Shown: positions 10,331-23,837, counted from the first letter of the stretch. The stretch is 64,000 nt of DNA from Prunella strophiata (GCA_036583965.1 JAZBQD010000013.1:13912618-13976617), one strand, 5' to 3'. Notes: generated by a model not told the origin, from the letters alone. Translations and numbers: made by a program.

Positions 10331-13300
10331 CTGAGAGAGCAAAATGAAAGATTGGTCTACAAGAAAGAAGCCTGGCCTTGTAGATGAGCATTGAAGTCCA
10401 ACAGAGGCAACCTGGAATAAAAAGAGAAAACTGGCACCGGTGCCAAGCACAGAGCCCGGGTGAGTCTGAGTGCTTTGGAAAATACTGAGGAATCTGGCTG
10501 GTTTCCCCCTTCATTAAAGTCTCCAAGGAGATTAGAATCAAAATTAATTCAGTATTTTGGCCATTTAATATGAGAGAAATTGTCATCTCTCAGACTGTCA
10601 TTCAGGATTCCCTATTGTTTCACTATGAAAAGGCCACTGTTACAGCGATATTTAATTCCTCATAATAATTCATGAGAAGCAACAATTTAGGGTTTTTTCT
10701 CTCTTGTATTTTTTTGCTCAGTGGTGACAATAAATGAGAAATCAAGGCCTGATGAAAGTCTGGCATCTACTGAGGATGTTTGAGGACCAGGTATCACACA
10801 TACAGATGTTCAAAACTACACTGAGAGCACAGCAGGCTGGCCTGTCCGTCTCTCAAATCTTATATCCACATCCTTGGTTTAAGAATTATAATAATAATAA
10901 TTATATATAATAATTATAATTTACTCTAAAAATCATGCTAAATGTGCTAGTCCTAGAGGGTCAAATGTCAGATTACAGGCCACTGAAGTTATCATTCCTC
11001 AAATGAAGTAGAGAGATCAACCTTGTCAACCTTGGCACTTAAAGGCAAAGCAGAACAGAACAGATCTTAGGAGGAGACTTGCAATGGCATTGCCTTTGTC
11101 CTCTCTGAGGCAATCTGCCACCCTGCCCCAAATCCAACCCACAGGTCTGAAGCATTGAGGGAACTGAGTTCCCTACTGCGAGTGCCTCCAGGTTCACACA
11201 CCCCCAGTGCCTTCCAGGGGCAGCCCACAGCAGGCAGCAGGGCTGCCCTCCAACGCATCAGGTAATCCTCTGCAGATAATCCCATGGGAGTGCAATTCCA
11301 AGCCATGTGATTCACCCCCTCCCTCCACAGAGTCTTTAGACTCTGATAGAGCTCTGCTAGAAAAGGAACCTCTCACGGATCCCAGCCAGACATTGATTTT
11401 TGTCGTCCATTATAATGAAACCGGAAATTAACATGCTTTTTCTTTAACAGAGAAAGAAGTTTTTTAATTAACCTGGGCTCCCTGTGCAGCAGCTGAATGG
11501 AAAGCACTGCAGGTGCACCTGGCCAGCAAAGCCTCTGTGCACAGTATGATCTTTCCTCCAATGCATATACATGTATATTTGCATTTTCATATTTCTTTAA
11601 TTTATGATTCTGTTTCACATTTGGTCAAAAGTGGCTCTACTTTTTTAGCAATTAAACCCTTCCATGTAATGCATTCCTTCCACGGGTAGACTGCAGTTCA
11701 AGTTAAAGTTCCTGTCTGGTATAAATCACCAGAAGTCTGCTGACTGGAATGGGGCAGAGTTGATTTACACCTGCTCAGGACCTGCCAGCAAACCTCTGAA
11801 ACACAAAATATGTCCTTTTTCTTTTCCTCTTTTCTTTAAGCCACTCCATTTTTATTACTCTTTGAAAGGAACTCTGAAGTGTTTACTTGTCAAGAAGATA
11901 AAATATTTGCTGTTGAAGTTAATTCCCTTAAGTTTACAGTGATTGCCAGTGTTGCAGGGGTCATTCTTCTGCCCACTGCAAACCCCAGCTCCAGGACAGA
12001 GATGCCAGTGAATGTTCAGAGGAGCAGTGAGCTTCCAAGCACAGGGACAGAGCCAGCACAGGAGCTGCTGGGATGTTCTCAAGGAGAACATTTTTGTAGA
12101 GATCTACCAGTATTTGATGGTCTAAGAGTTTATGGCTATATTAAGAAATTAGGGAATGAATGGGACTTTTAAAATTCTGGTTTCCTTGTGAAACAGAAAA
12201 GTGGAAATAATTTTAAATAGTTCTATTCAGTCTCAAACTACTCTGACAGTTTTCTTCAAAAACATGTTCTTCACGTTTGTGATAAGTTAAAAGTGTTCTG
12301 GATGTGTTGGGATGATTGGAGCCTCCTTCAGTGTTGGTGCTCACAACCCAGTGTTCAACCAGCCTCCAGAACTCCAGAAACCCCTGACAAACTCTTTTGC
12401 TCTTTATATAGAGAAAAATATCTGAACGGAAGCACACACTCTGTTAGCATTTATTCTACTTCCCCGGAGAGACAGTTTCATTTATCATTAACTCCCTGGA
12501 TGCTGAGCTGACTTGTTTGATAGCCTGAAAAGGAAAGGTTGAGTGTCTGCAAAGCTGCTCTTAACATGCTGCTTATTTGATATTTTTAGAGATCCTCTCA
12601 ACACTTCACAGTTGTCAAGCTTCTTGATCTTTTTATAGTTTGATTTACATAAATGTGTTTCTTTCCTCTAAATAAACATCCATGCAATTCAAGGCTTAGT
12701 TGATTTCCAGCCTGTTGCAAATACAGCAAGAAAAGGCTAAAGATGAGAAATTATAGGGATAAGTATATTTCATTGACGGAAAGAAAGACTGTGTTTATCT
12801 GAGAAAATACTTTTTGGCAATTTCTCTACCACCTCAGTCAGGAAACAGTCTATAATTATAATGCTTAGAGACTACCAAACAAGTTTAAAGTCCAAATATT
12901 CCATTTCTTCTGAAAACACAAAAAAGAATAAATATTCCAGTGCTGTTAATTTAGAACAGGCTGCTAACAGTTTAAATCATTTCAAAACCCACTACTTTCT
13001 GTAAACTCTACATTGTGGTCTCTGTTTTCCACTGTAATCTGTAAGGTTTCCAATGTTACGTACAAATCACCATCAAACTTGAGAAATTAAAGAGAAAATG
13101 CAGTTAACAACTACTGTCTCAGGCCCTGGGAACAGAATGTTTGCCAGACTGGGTCACTCAGGCTGCTCACTGAGGCTGCACTTGTGTCGCAGGTTGAGCA
13201 GCTGGGTCTTGGTCCCGTGCACAGCTCTGTCACTCTGATTTTGGAATGCCAATTCCCACACTAAGCAAGACCTTAGTGCACCTCACCCACTTGGAATTCT

Positions 13301-14859
13301 GTGCCAGTCCAATGTTCAAACTGCAGCTCCAGTACTTACCTGCTGACTCCTCTGCTCTGTCGAAATTCACAGTAGTTTTGTGAAAGGACAGACACCAGGC
13401 CAAAATTTACATCCTGCAGAAATCCCTCATTTTCAAAACTACAGCGAGGAGGGGGAAGGGGTAAAATTGCTTTTTGTTCTGTATCAGAACCAAACTTCAG
13501 CAGTAAGAAACCTTCCAAAGGCAGGAATTAATTGAAAAACAATCAGAACAATGGAAACAGAGTTTCTTAATATTTCTGGCATGGCAAGGAGAGTCCAGTC
13601 AGCCTGAGGAGGCTGGAGGTGAAGCCTCTCAAGCCTAACAATCAAGAACAACCACAGCACGTGGGGTCCAAGGGAAGGAATGGTCCAGAAATGGGTGGCT
13701 GGAAGGATTTCTTCCAGCAGACTTGACCTGACAGAGCTAAAGGAATGCCTCAATTCCAGTGAAAAACTGAGCTCTTTAACAAGCTTCAACAAGCTCTGAA
13801 CACTTCAGCATCACACATCTCCTCTGCTGCTTTGGCTTTCATCCAGCAACATTTGCAGCATGTCCTATTCTGTTTATATTGTATATTCCACTATAATGCT
13901 GTCTGAAACTGTATTTCAGTCTGATTTTCTTCTCCCCCAGGTTGGTAAGAATTGCAGAATTGCTCCCTAGAAGCCAGTGAATATAAAGTAAGTGTGAAGA
14001 CAGCCAAAGCTCTGCCTGCTGCCTGACTCCGCGTGTGACGTGTTCACCCTTAGCATGTTCTAGCTGTCTTATTTCAGCTGCTGAATGAAGACAGCTCACT
14101 AGTGGCACATTATGAGATGAAAAAAATACTTCATGATGGATTGAATTTATTTTGGGTGCACATTCAGAGCTCAATGATATAACAGGGCTATCTTATATGA
14201 ATCTTAATGCAGTGAAGGCAGGTTGCTTAGACTGTATTTGAATTTCAGTATCAATTATTTTTTGGCTTTTGGAAAAAGCATTCAGAAGATTGAATAGTGG
14301 AATATCACATCTAAACAGAAGACAAAACCAGATTTAATACAAATATTCTGAAGAACAAAGGCCACATACATAAAAAAAGATAAAGCTGTATTATTTTAAA
14401 TGTAGTGAGAGACAAGCTTCACAGAAAGTAATTTGTGACTAAGTCTTTTAAGCCAAAGAAATTGTAGAGCTTTATGTGCAGAAAATGAGGCAGCACGTGT
14501 CACACATACACAGAGGTTTTTGCCATGGTTACAGCATCACTATATTTGTGTTTATTGTCAGGTAGAACTCAGTGGAGTGTTTTTTGTCTCAAATATTCTA
14601 AGAATACGAATAAATGCTCTACCAAATTCTGCTGCTCTGAATGTAAAGGTGAAGTGTGAGTACAATGGCTTTTTCCCACACCTGAGTGTTCTTACATTTT
14701 TCTGCTGATTGGTCCTTGTTCAAAACCAGAGACAGCCAGCAGCACCAAACCAGGTATTCCATTGAGACATCCTGCAGCACAGCAGCAGGATGTCAACAAC
14801 AGTGTGTCCTCCAAAACTGACTATTTTTAGACTTCCTACATCACTGGAGATCTAATTGT
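10331..14859. other. Unique non-coding stretch, no gene seen
   Basis: It contains an AT-only low-complexity patch (10885-10922), a GC-richer patch at about 11060-11350, another at 11960-12080, and many short overlapping frames on both strands. A pyrimidine-rich CCTCCCTCCACAG (ending 11330) resembles a splice acceptor and lies within an open frame (11207-11431), but no matching donor or recognisable protein was found. No transposon was recognised. Confidence 0.5.
10885..10922. repeat. AT-rich low-complexity repeat
   Basis: A 38-bp run made of ATA/TAA/TA units only, including (ATA)n and TATATA. It is a simple repeat with self-complementary sections. Confidence 0.8.
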
Positions 14860-15090
14860 TGCTGAGGTTATTGATTATTCTTGGTGTTTCAAATTGCTTG
14901 AGAGCTGGGTATTTTAAGTGTATTTTAAAGTTAACATTGTTTGCAAAGAGAGAGGGGAGAAAATTATCAAAGTACGAAGAGGCAGCAGTACAAGACAAAT
15001 CTATTGTCTAGCAGCACAGTCCAATCAATGCAATTATTAAACTGATGTACTAAGTGCATTTGTCTTGAGCCATGTAATTTTAATGTTAAA
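14860..15090. promoter_or_regulatory. Candidate conserved non-coding element with SOX-like dyad
   Basis: Motifs seen: TAATTGTTGC near 14853, TTATTGATTATTC near 14869, and an inverted pair AGACAA-ATCTA-TTGTCT at 14993-15009, whose half-sites resemble SOX HMG sites facing each other, followed by CAATCAATGCAATTATTA. No repeat family is recognised. This is an inference from motif density and needs alignment to other birds or reptiles. Confidence 0.25.
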
Positions 15091-16839
15091 TTAAACCAGA
15101 AAGAAAATACATTCTTTTTAAGGACACTGAATTGTCTTTGTCACAGAAAATAAATAAGGTCACAAACACATTTTTTACCTCTGGTTCTTTCTTCTGTAGC
15201 AAGATCAGACATTTCTATTAAAGAATGGCTCTTCTCAACAGTAACCGAATCAATCAGTTTCTGTTACACTTGGACAATTAATTTATCTTTTTCTGGAGAA
15301 ATAATCCCAATTCTATTAATTTTTGCATCTTGAAAATTCAGAGTTGATTGTGCAAATTGCTTATCATATATATATAAGGTTTCTCTATTTATAGGTACAT
15401 ATTTCCTTCTGTATTTATATATATATTGAATTTAATAAATTCAGAGACTGAAGAAGTAATTGCTTCCTGATGAAAAAAAAAAAAAAAACACTATAAGAAA
15501 GGAAAGACATGTCTGCATTGGAAGCAAAATATATAGATTGCAAAACAGCCCTCTTCCAGAGAATGCAGAAGAGAAAGAACAAGAATGTATAAATTGTGTT
15601 CAATTAGAAAATCAGGATTTTCAGGGTACAGTGTCACTGAAATATGAACTGAAAGGGGGTTCAAAAATACCATGCAATTGATCTGTTTTCCTCCTAACCA
15701 GTCCTTCACCTGGTCTGGTGACCAGGCACCATCTTTCAACAAGTCTTGTATTTTGCAAGGCTTTTCCAAATTACACATCTCTCAGTGTAAATGTGACCAA
15801 TTTCATCCTCTTCCATGCTTAGAAAACATGGAGATGGAAAACTTGTCCTTCCTTTTCCCAGCATTTTAATCTGGAAAGGCACCTCACATGCAATTAAATA
15901 CTCCATGTTTAGTCCCTGTCACACCACTAATGCTACAATTAATCCTGTACCACTTCTTTCTGTACTGGTTCTGTTCTGATCTATCTTTTTGTGTTGTATA
16001 TAAGGGACCTTAACAGGCTGCTGCTTCTGACAGATCAATTTAAATTTCTTTTTGGACTGACAACTCATTTATACAGCCTTGTTGAGATACCTGGTGTCCG
16101 GGGAACTGTTCTTGGCATTTAAATCAGATTTAAGACTGATTTAAGTTTCTTACAGGTATTTGCATCCTAATCAGTAAGTCTTTACTTCCCTGGGGGAATT
16201 CATTGCCATCCTTTATCCCTACTGAGGCTTATCACTTTCCATATATCAGGAATGTCCTTTCTCCTTCAAATCCCTATTTACCTAACTTGCCTGTACTAAT
16301 TTCCCCACAAATCATCACTGCTTGCCCGAGAGGTAGGTGCTGTAATGACTCTCCTGTATTTAACTTCAGACAGAGCCACTGAAGGGAAAAGGACATGGCT
16401 TTAAAAGCTTGTAGCCATCTGAGCACCCAGACTTAAAGGCCTGATTTCCAGAAAGTTCCTAGCAATTAGTCTCTCACAACCCACTCTGATTAGGTGTTGA
16501 GCTGATTGTCTGGAATGCGATTCAAAAATAGAAGTTTGGGGGGAAAAATAATATAATTTATAATTATTTGTGATGCCAATAAATCCTTCTAAAATAACTC
16601 TGTGATGGGCAGTGAGTATTTGTTTGAATTCTCAAGTCTATATTCAAATAACTGCACAAATAACCAGAGGCAAATAAATCATCCCAGCAATAAATAATAA
16701 ATTGCCTTTCATCCAACATGAAAAGCATATTGGTTCTGAAAATGAAGTGAAGGAATTGTTGTTATAGAAGCTTCCTTTTCAGGTGATGTGTACCTCCTCT
16801 GTCAAATGCTTGTCAAGGACAAATTGCTTATTATTATGT
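15091..16839. other. Unique non-coding stretch with AT and poly-A repeats
   Basis: It contains (TA)n patches at 15366-15376 and 15416-15426, an A16 run at 15473-15488, a 7-bp-arm hairpin near 15710 (CCTGGTC-tggt-GACCAGG), and a 9-bp-arm inverted repeat TTAAATCAG / CTGATTTAA (16119-16127 and 16136-16144, 8-nt loop). Open frames here (for example 15491-15778 minus) are short and unrecognised. The 16480-16740 stretch is rich in AATAAAT and TTTATAATTA and could be conserved, but that cannot be shown here. Confidence 0.5.
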
Positions 16840-17060
16840 ATGATTTTTAATTTCCCAGTGAAAAATTACACGTGCTATCTCATTTCCTAAATGTATGGGT
16901 GAGAATGAGTTAATTAATGCCGAGAAGTCTGGAAATGTTTTGTTCGTTGTCTTTCTGGACATACTCTAATCAGTGCTAGCTGTAAACATACACGTAATTC
17001 ATGTTAGGAAACAATTCCTGCAAGTTTAGACAAAATTCCTGGTGAAGATAGATAGAATGT
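16840..17060. promoter_or_regulatory. Candidate conserved non-coding element
   Basis: It shows GAGTTAATTAATGCCG (TTAATTAA palindrome near 16910), TGTTCGTTGTC, AAACATACACGTAATTCATG and GTAAACA-like forkhead sequence. Several retained CpGs (for example CCGAG, TTCGTT, CACGTAA) stand out in an otherwise CpG-poor region. Retained CpGs in AT-rich unique sequence are sometimes a sign of purifying selection. This is inference only. Confidence 0.22.
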
Positions 17061-20000
17061 CATTAGACAAAAAAATTAAGTCATTTTTTCAGAACTTTTG
17101 ACACATCCAAATGGAATTTTGAATATTAATGTTAGACTAGCTTGTCATAGTTGTTTTTTTTTTTTTTAACATACTAAGTATTGGCATTAAGCTAAATAAA
17201 ATATTATATGCAACATCTTGTCTATGAAACCTTGTGCTCAACACCTCTCTTAAATTGACTATTACTTAGTCAATTAAAGAATCAGAATTTATTGGAAAGG
17301 AAAGTTATTCCAATACATATCATGAAAAAAAAGCACAGCAAGTTACTTCCCACAGGCAAACAAAAGAATTTAAAATGTTTCTAAAATTCAAAGAAAAAGA
17401 GATGCAATTTTTTATAGTCATATAGGAAAACTATTCACCCTTACAGCAATAATGGACACATAACACCCTCCTGTGTGCTTACCTGAGGTTCCCATGCCAA
17501 GTTCTAGCACATACTAAATAGCAATTAATCACTTGGATTGTGCAAGAGCAATTTGCAAGCAGTGAGCAGTATTGATTCTTATCCATTGTTTTTAAAAATG
17601 GCTTCTGTGCTCTGATGTTTTATCAGTCAAGGCTTTGTAGCCATAAACATTTGTCATTCCACTGCCTTTCTTCACATACTCATCACACTAATTACCAACA
17701 GAGTAATCAATCTGAACGGCAAAACAACCTCTTCCATTTCTATTAGAAAATCCATCCCATGAACTGAAGTTTCAGAAATTACCAGTTATCTTATTCTACA
17801 CAGAGTTCTGACTAATGTTTATATGGAAAATAGCATTGAGTGATAATGCTGAAAACTCAATGAAAGTTTTATCCCAGGCAATTTCTGCCTTATCCAACTC
17901 AAAAATCAGAAAATTACTGTAGAGACTGAGAGAAATTAAATTCAAAATTGGGGTTTGGGTAACAATGGTAAAGAGCAGGAAAGCATCTTTCTGAGGACAG
18001 AGGAACATCAGCTCCAAGAACACTTTCAAAACCTTTCCCATCCAGCTCCTGGAACCAACCCACTGCAGGGATTACCAAAGCTTTTCCTGCGGTGCTTAGC
18101 AATGAATCGTGGCTCTGCCTAGGAAGAGGTGAAGCTCAGCCATGAGAACTGAAGAGACTGGCGGGTGGTACCTGCTGAACCTCAATACAAATGTCGCACA
18201 TTCACTCCCTTTTCAGGAGGAGAATTTTAGTTCAGGTATTTGCAGCCCCCCAGGGAGTGCCAAGTGCCCAATTCCAGGGCCCCTGCTGAGCACCAGGACT
18301 GTACCACTGCCAAACACCTTTTAGAATTTCTTTGAAGGCTGCTAGGAAGCATCCAAAAAAACTTGTGCCTTACTTCTCCACACATTGTTAGAAATAACTG
18401 AGGTTTCTTTAACAGCATGAGAGTGATATTTCACTCAAGATCTTCAGAAAAATACCTATCAGCAGAAACTGCAGTCACAAGGTCACAAGAATTTAGAAAT
18501 AATTTCAATTATATTTCTTAAGGCTATAGGGTTTCTTTTGTGATGTTGTCCTAATAACCTTTAAAGAAATGACACATTTGGAAAAAAAAAAAAAAAGAAA
18601 GAAATGGCTTGAGGAGAGGAACAGTGGCCACAGATTTATGTCATATTTATGGATTTAGTTCTCAAAATAGAGGAACTGGAAAAATTAATACATTCCTCTG
18701 CCTGAGGTTTTTCATCAGTAATAATACATCAGGTTTAATAATATTAGCCCAATGCTACAATAAAATTCAGTTCCTGTTTGCAACAGTTGTTTTGGCAGCT
18801 TTGTACAAATACCTCCTTTATAGGCAAAAGTATTCTACAGCACTTAAACTCCTGGCAAAGCTTGGCAGGGAGTGGAGAAGTATCTTAGGGAACATTTCCT
18901 GTGCCCCTCAGTTTAAGCAGAGGAAAGTCTGAATGCCAGCTGTCTGTTCCATACACAGACACAAAAAAAAGGAGGTAAAACCATGTTCCACAATTCCATT
19001 TCGGCCTCAAATTCTCCTTGAATTAGTGACTGCAATCCATCACCTGAGCACATTTGTGGTCTAGGTCTAAGTGTTCACATTGCTACCAGCAGGATGCCCA
19101 GACCCATCATTCAAAACAGCAGAGCAGTGTTTACAAATAAAAGCTGAGGGTGCTGCAATTACATTTACCTCAAAAGGGTCTGAGGAAGGAAAAATCACTG
19201 ACCAAGAACACAGACCTCAGCAATGAGCAATGCTGACAAAAGCGACAATATTACTTTGGGCAACAAAAAGAGGTTCATCATCTTTCAGCATGGTCTAAGG
19301 CTTCCAGCATGAAGCACAAGAGAGAAAGGCAGAAATATTTCATTACTGTTTTACACATGCATTTCCTTTCAGCTGGAAATGGTGAGAGGAGCTGAAACAG
19401 CCACCCCTTCCAGTAATGGATATTTTTGCTGTCTAATATACATCAGTGTAAATGATAGCTATAGTCAAATAAACTGCTGAAGCATAAAAGAATTCAGGCA
19501 TGGAAATGGAAAGTTTTGCCTCCATCAAAGACATTGGGGAGTCTCACCTGAAAATAAATGTGTATCTACATAGAGGGGAATGTCATGCCAAAATATGGCT
19601 TATATTTCTTGAGCATAATTTCCAGTCTAACATTAAACAATAACAGAAACACAAAAGTCTTCAGTGCCAGGGTCTTCTCATTTCCTTAATACTTGACTTA
19701 ATACTGTGACTATTACACCATGTTCTTATATTCATTTGTTTAGAGAAAAATGCGTCATTTGTTTCAATATTGTCAGCATAGGTACTTTAACAGTTTGGAC
19801 ATCTGTCTTCCCTGGGTATCTTATGCATTCTGTGATTTTTTTTAAAAAGTTGGATTATTTCACTGTTCTTAATGATCCTCTGAAGGAGTTAAAGTGCAGT
19901 ACTATTATTGTCCTTGTATCCCTTAAAAACACAAATCTGTAGCATTGGGTTTTTTTGAAGGCATTGTTTTTACTACCTAATAGTGAAAAGAAGCTTTGTC

Positions 20001-20194
20001 CTTTCTTGTAGAGGGAGAAGAGATATGTTACTTTTGTAATTCAAGATATTAAGTGAATTCTTCTTTCTTCATCATTTGTAGAGGCTACAGAAGTGTCAAA
20101 AATGAGCTTCAAGGTCACAGCCTGCAGTGACTGTTAGCTCAGCTGACATCAGGAGATGTTCCCATTTAGAGGAACAGCAATTTCACCTCTGGAT
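17061..20194. other. Unique non-coding stretch, no gene seen
   Basis: It contains a T14 run at 17154-17167 and an A15 run at 18582-18596 followed by GAAAGAAA. Short frames (for example 18609-18932 plus, 107 codons) show no recognisable domain. No repeat family was recognised between the homopolymers. Confidence 0.5.
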
Positions 20195-20280
20195 TATGTC
20201 TCTCACATCAGCATCAGATGTCTTAACCTTTCTGTGCCTCAATTTTCTCACCTACAAAACTGTGGTAAATGACACTGATG
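20195..20280 (+). repeat. MIR SINE core fragment
   Basis: TCTTAACCTTTCTGTGCCTC at 20221-20240 is followed by AATTTTCTCACCTACAAAAC and TGTGGTAAATGA. This matches, with scattered substitutions, the MIR region usually written as 'CTTAACCTCTCTGTGCCTCA', 'GTTTCCTCATCTGTAAAA' and 'TGGGGATAATAA'. Only this core is convincing. The upstream tRNA-like part is too decayed to place, so the left boundary is a guess. Confidence 0.65.
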
Positions 20281-20939
20281 GCTGCCAATTCTTAACTGTT
20301 CAGAACACCTTGTCAATTGTGCAGAGCAAAAGTATATTTTTAGATCACAGGCATCACAGAAGTCCCAGCACATCCAAAGGCACCAGGGGTAAAATTCTTT
20401 TGATTTCAATGGGAATTGTTCATGCTTGATGAAATAAGGATGATGCACAAAAGCCTCTTGTCTGTTGGAACTGACAGTGACTCTGCATCTGCTCAGATTT
20501 CACCTGGAGATGAAATAACTTCTATTTTGGTGAAGTATTTTAACCTTGATAAGAATATGCTGGGCCTAGGATTAAGTAGAAACCGTTTCACAACTAGAAC
20601 TATTAACGGAGTTCACGCTTAAAAACATTCTCCAATGTTGAAAGTCTCTTAAACTGCAGTAGGAAAAACCCAAACATTTTGTGCTAACATGAAGTTAATT
20701 TAGTGTTGACTGATATGTGAAAATTATTCCACATGCTTGATTTTCATTTACTTTTCCCTAAACATCTGCTGTTGTCCTCAGCTGTGAGGTCCACCTTTGT
20801 CTTGACCTCTGTGCAAGTCACCTGGCATAGATAAAGAGGTCCACCACTCGGATTCTCCAGGTGTGGAGAATTTAAAATTTGATTTTAAATTTCTTTGGAT
20901 AAACTCCCATGATTATAGTAGTTTTCACAGTAATTCTGT

Positions 20940-21055
20940 GACAGAATAGAAACACAGAATTGTTTGTGTGGGAAGGGACCTTCAAGCCCATCTCATTCCA
21001 ACCCCCCTGCCATGGGCAGGGGACACCTTCCACTTGACCAGATTGCTCAAAGCCT
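20940..21055 (-). repeat. CR1 LINE 3' end (5'-truncated)
   Basis: Read on the plus strand, the block starts with decayed copies of the CR1 terminal octamer (CAGAATAGAAACACAGAAT), then GGGAAGGGACCTTCAAGCCC, ATCTCATTCCAACCCCCCTG, CCATGGGCAGGGGACACCTT and CCACTTGACCAGATTGCTCA. This is the well-known antisense appearance of the 3' untranslated end of avian CR1 retrotransposons. The element is severely 5'-truncated, as most CR1 copies are, and is only moderately diverged, making it the youngest-looking repeat of the window. CR1 has no poly-A tail; the octamer repeat is its terminus. Confidence 0.9.
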
Positions 21056-23696
21056 GAAAAATTATTAAGTCTGGTTTTTCTGACTTTAAACAGCTCAAAT
21101 CCAAGGACTTTCATGGTTACTGTTAATTTTACATGTAATTCACTACAATATGTATTTAGATTTCAGCATATTAAGTAGCCTTTCTGAATGCAAATGTTCC
21201 AACCTCAAGGTTTTGTAGGTAAAATCCAAGAAAATATGACCTTTAAGACAAACAAAAAAAACCCTAAGTTACTCAACAGCTAAACCAAACTCTTAAACAG
21301 AAAGCTTCATGGAAGCCGAAAGTGAATATAAAGCTTCTTTTAAATTAAAGGTCAACACCAAGAACTTGCTCAGAAGTAAAATTAAAATTCAGCAAGTGCA
21401 ACAATTTTCTATAGGTTCCTAACTTGGCAAGCAGTTTAATGTTAAAAATGAAAAAGAATGAAGGGATCGTATCTTTGTGCCTGAATTTCCACTGAGTAAA
21501 TAAGCAAATGATTTATTGAGCTCTGCCTTCTTCTTAGATCCTGGAATATCTTTGAGCAATGTTTGATCTCTGTGAAGAAATCCACTTGAAATAGCCAAAA
21601 ATATTTTTACTGTGCAGATTGATTATCAAGAGGTGTCAGTGAGGTTTGCCTTCTCTGTGCTCCTCAAGCCATTACTCAAGTGGACCATGTAGCATTTTTC
21701 AGCCTCAGCTGGACTTCATGTGCAATCACAGAAATTATACCAGTGAGCTTTGGGCAGTCAAGATCAAGTCCACTCAGCAAACTCGGACTTTTCTGGTGTA
21801 AAAACAGTATTTAAAACACCTAAACATGCATCCTGGTTCACATTCTGAATAGCCCACTTTATTTGATAAGTGGGCTCACATGAATGAATGTCAACAGGCA
21901 AATTCTTTGTGGAAACTGAGGCACAGAATTCTTTTTCTTTCCTTGCTAGCCTGGAAACAAAACCTAAACACCACAATAACGTGTGACAGTTATTGAAAAG
22001 CATGGAAAAAGCATGAACCAAAAGAATATCAAGCAAAGGATTCAGTCAGATATGAGAATTAATTTGCAAAATGTATACACACAGTCATTTACTCTGGATG
22101 CTTGATGAAAAATTAATCAGCTTTTCATATTGTTGTGCATAATTTCAGAACAGAAAGGGTATTTAGAGCCACCTTCTACAGATTGTCTCTGAGACTGTAG
22201 AATCAAAAATGGAAGAACAAGATAGGGAAAAATCAAGAAGAAATTTCTGAAGCATTCTCTGTAAGTCACCTTCTTTTTAGAAAAAATAATTTTGGAGAGG
22301 TAACTGCAGCAAATTAGGATTTGCAATGATTCTTAGCACAATTTGCAAGACTAAAACTAACAAAAACCATTGTTATTCATGTAGTCTGGAAAGGGTTGCT
22401 AAGATGCATATTTTTACCTCTATGTAACACTGCAGACTTTTACAGAAGTCAGTTTAGACACCACCAAAGCTGTGCTGCATCTCTGGCTGAATCAGGAGAT
22501 CAGGAAAATACTAATACTCTGCTAAACTGCCTTCCACTCCTTAAAAGGTCCAGGTTAATAGTGCTTCCCACAGCTGCTTGTGCAGTGCCACCACTCACCT
22601 CAGCTCCTCTGCAAGACAGGGATCATTCAGTCAGTCAGCAGTTTGTGCAAAATTGAAATGCCTCATCTTCCTGATACCTCAATTTGCACATTCAGCTGAG
22701 TAACAAATTATGTTGTACTGAAAATACATTTTATACACAACTTTAATTTCAAAAGATGCTGTGGAGATAATGCTGACAGCAATGTCCTGTTGTTACTTTA
22801 TTAAGCAGAACAGGAGATGGAAACATGGTTCCTTGTGGCATGATCAGCATTTGGATAATTCTGTAATTATCCTGAGACTCTTTTTTTTCTTTGCCCTGCA
22901 AAGACAAAACATGCAGCTCCCAGACAGGGAAGATGAAGCAGAGCTTTGTTTGCAAATGGCAGTGCACAGTTCTGGAAGTACATGGCTTACTGTCCTTATG
23001 TTGCTTTTACAAAAAATAAAAGAATCAAAAAGTAAAAGCATGAGCAGCATGAATGAGGAAAGGTTGTCAGTACTGCCCAAAGTATTTCAGTCACACAGAA
23101 AATTTGTGTGGTCTTATATCCACAATTCCTCAGATGTACTGCGCTAGGAAAGTGGATAGTTCCCTCCTAAGGAAACAATTATCTCCTAACATGCCTAAAT
23201 AAACTTAGCTTTCTAAAGTTATTCTCTGAAATAGCTGATATTAACCTGTCAGCCTCAAGATAAATGGGTCTAATCTTATCCAGTACACTGATTCTTTTGT
23301 TCCTAATAATTTCCATCTAGCCAAGCTACAAGGTTACAGAAAATCTATTTTTGGATACTTTTCAGTATTGATTAGGAAATATTCTGAAATGTATAACAGA
23401 ATGGGAAATCAGTAGCCAAATCTTAAGCGTATCGTTATCTTGGGACATTAGTCTTAAGGCAGGTGATTTTCAAGTTCTTGTCTGCTGTATTTTCCAAGAG
23501 CTGATGCATATAATAATTGAATTCATTATTCTGGATTCCTGGTGGTACCAGCAGGTACATGGTAATACCTACTCAGCCAGTGATCAGATTATAAACCCAG
23601 AACTATTACTATATTTAGACAAGAACCATCCAACTTTTTCTAACTTTATCAGATCAACCTCTGTTATCACAAATAGAAGAATAACTTGGCTCAGAG
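21056..23696. other. Unique non-coding stretch, no gene seen
   Basis: No recognisable exon or transposon. The plus-strand frame 22761-23147 (128 codons) is overlapped by two minus-strand frames and has no domain signature. A short CAGTCAGTCAG run occurs near 22628. The rest is AT-rich single-copy sequence. Confidence 0.5.
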
Positions 23697-23815
23697 AGAG
23701 AACAGCATGGAGCTGTGACACAGGAGGTTTAGGCTGGATATTGGGAAAAGGTTCTTTCCCCAGAAGGGGATTATCTGTTCAAGTGTCTGGTCAATTATCT
23801 CTGGACACTCCCTAA
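23697..23815 (+). repeat. CR1 LINE fragment, sense
   Basis: GACACAGGAGGTTTAGGCTG, GATATTGGGAAAAGGTTCTT and CCCCAGAAGGGG (about 23717-23768) follow the sense-strand CR1 3' region ('GGTTTAGGCTGGATATTAGG', 'AAAAGGTTCTTC'). Downstream the match decays before the terminal octamers. It lies about 20 bp from a second CR1-like piece in the opposite orientation. Confidence 0.72.
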
Positions 23816-23837
23816 TATCTTAACCCTTTTTTTTTTT

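Noticed and set aside
11207..11431. Open frame containing a splice-acceptor-like pyrimidine tract ending at 11330
   Set aside because: No in-phase donor, the frame runs to a stop without a recognised protein family, and such acceptor-like tracts are common by chance.
16119..16144. 9-bp-arm inverted repeat TTAAATCAG / CTGATTTAA
   Set aside because: Real but AT-rich and short; expected by chance in 64 kb, so not promoted to a finding.
22761..23147. 128-codon plus-strand frame
   Set aside because: Overlapped by minus-strand frames, no recognisable domain, contains a T-rich homopolymer-derived run of phenylalanines.
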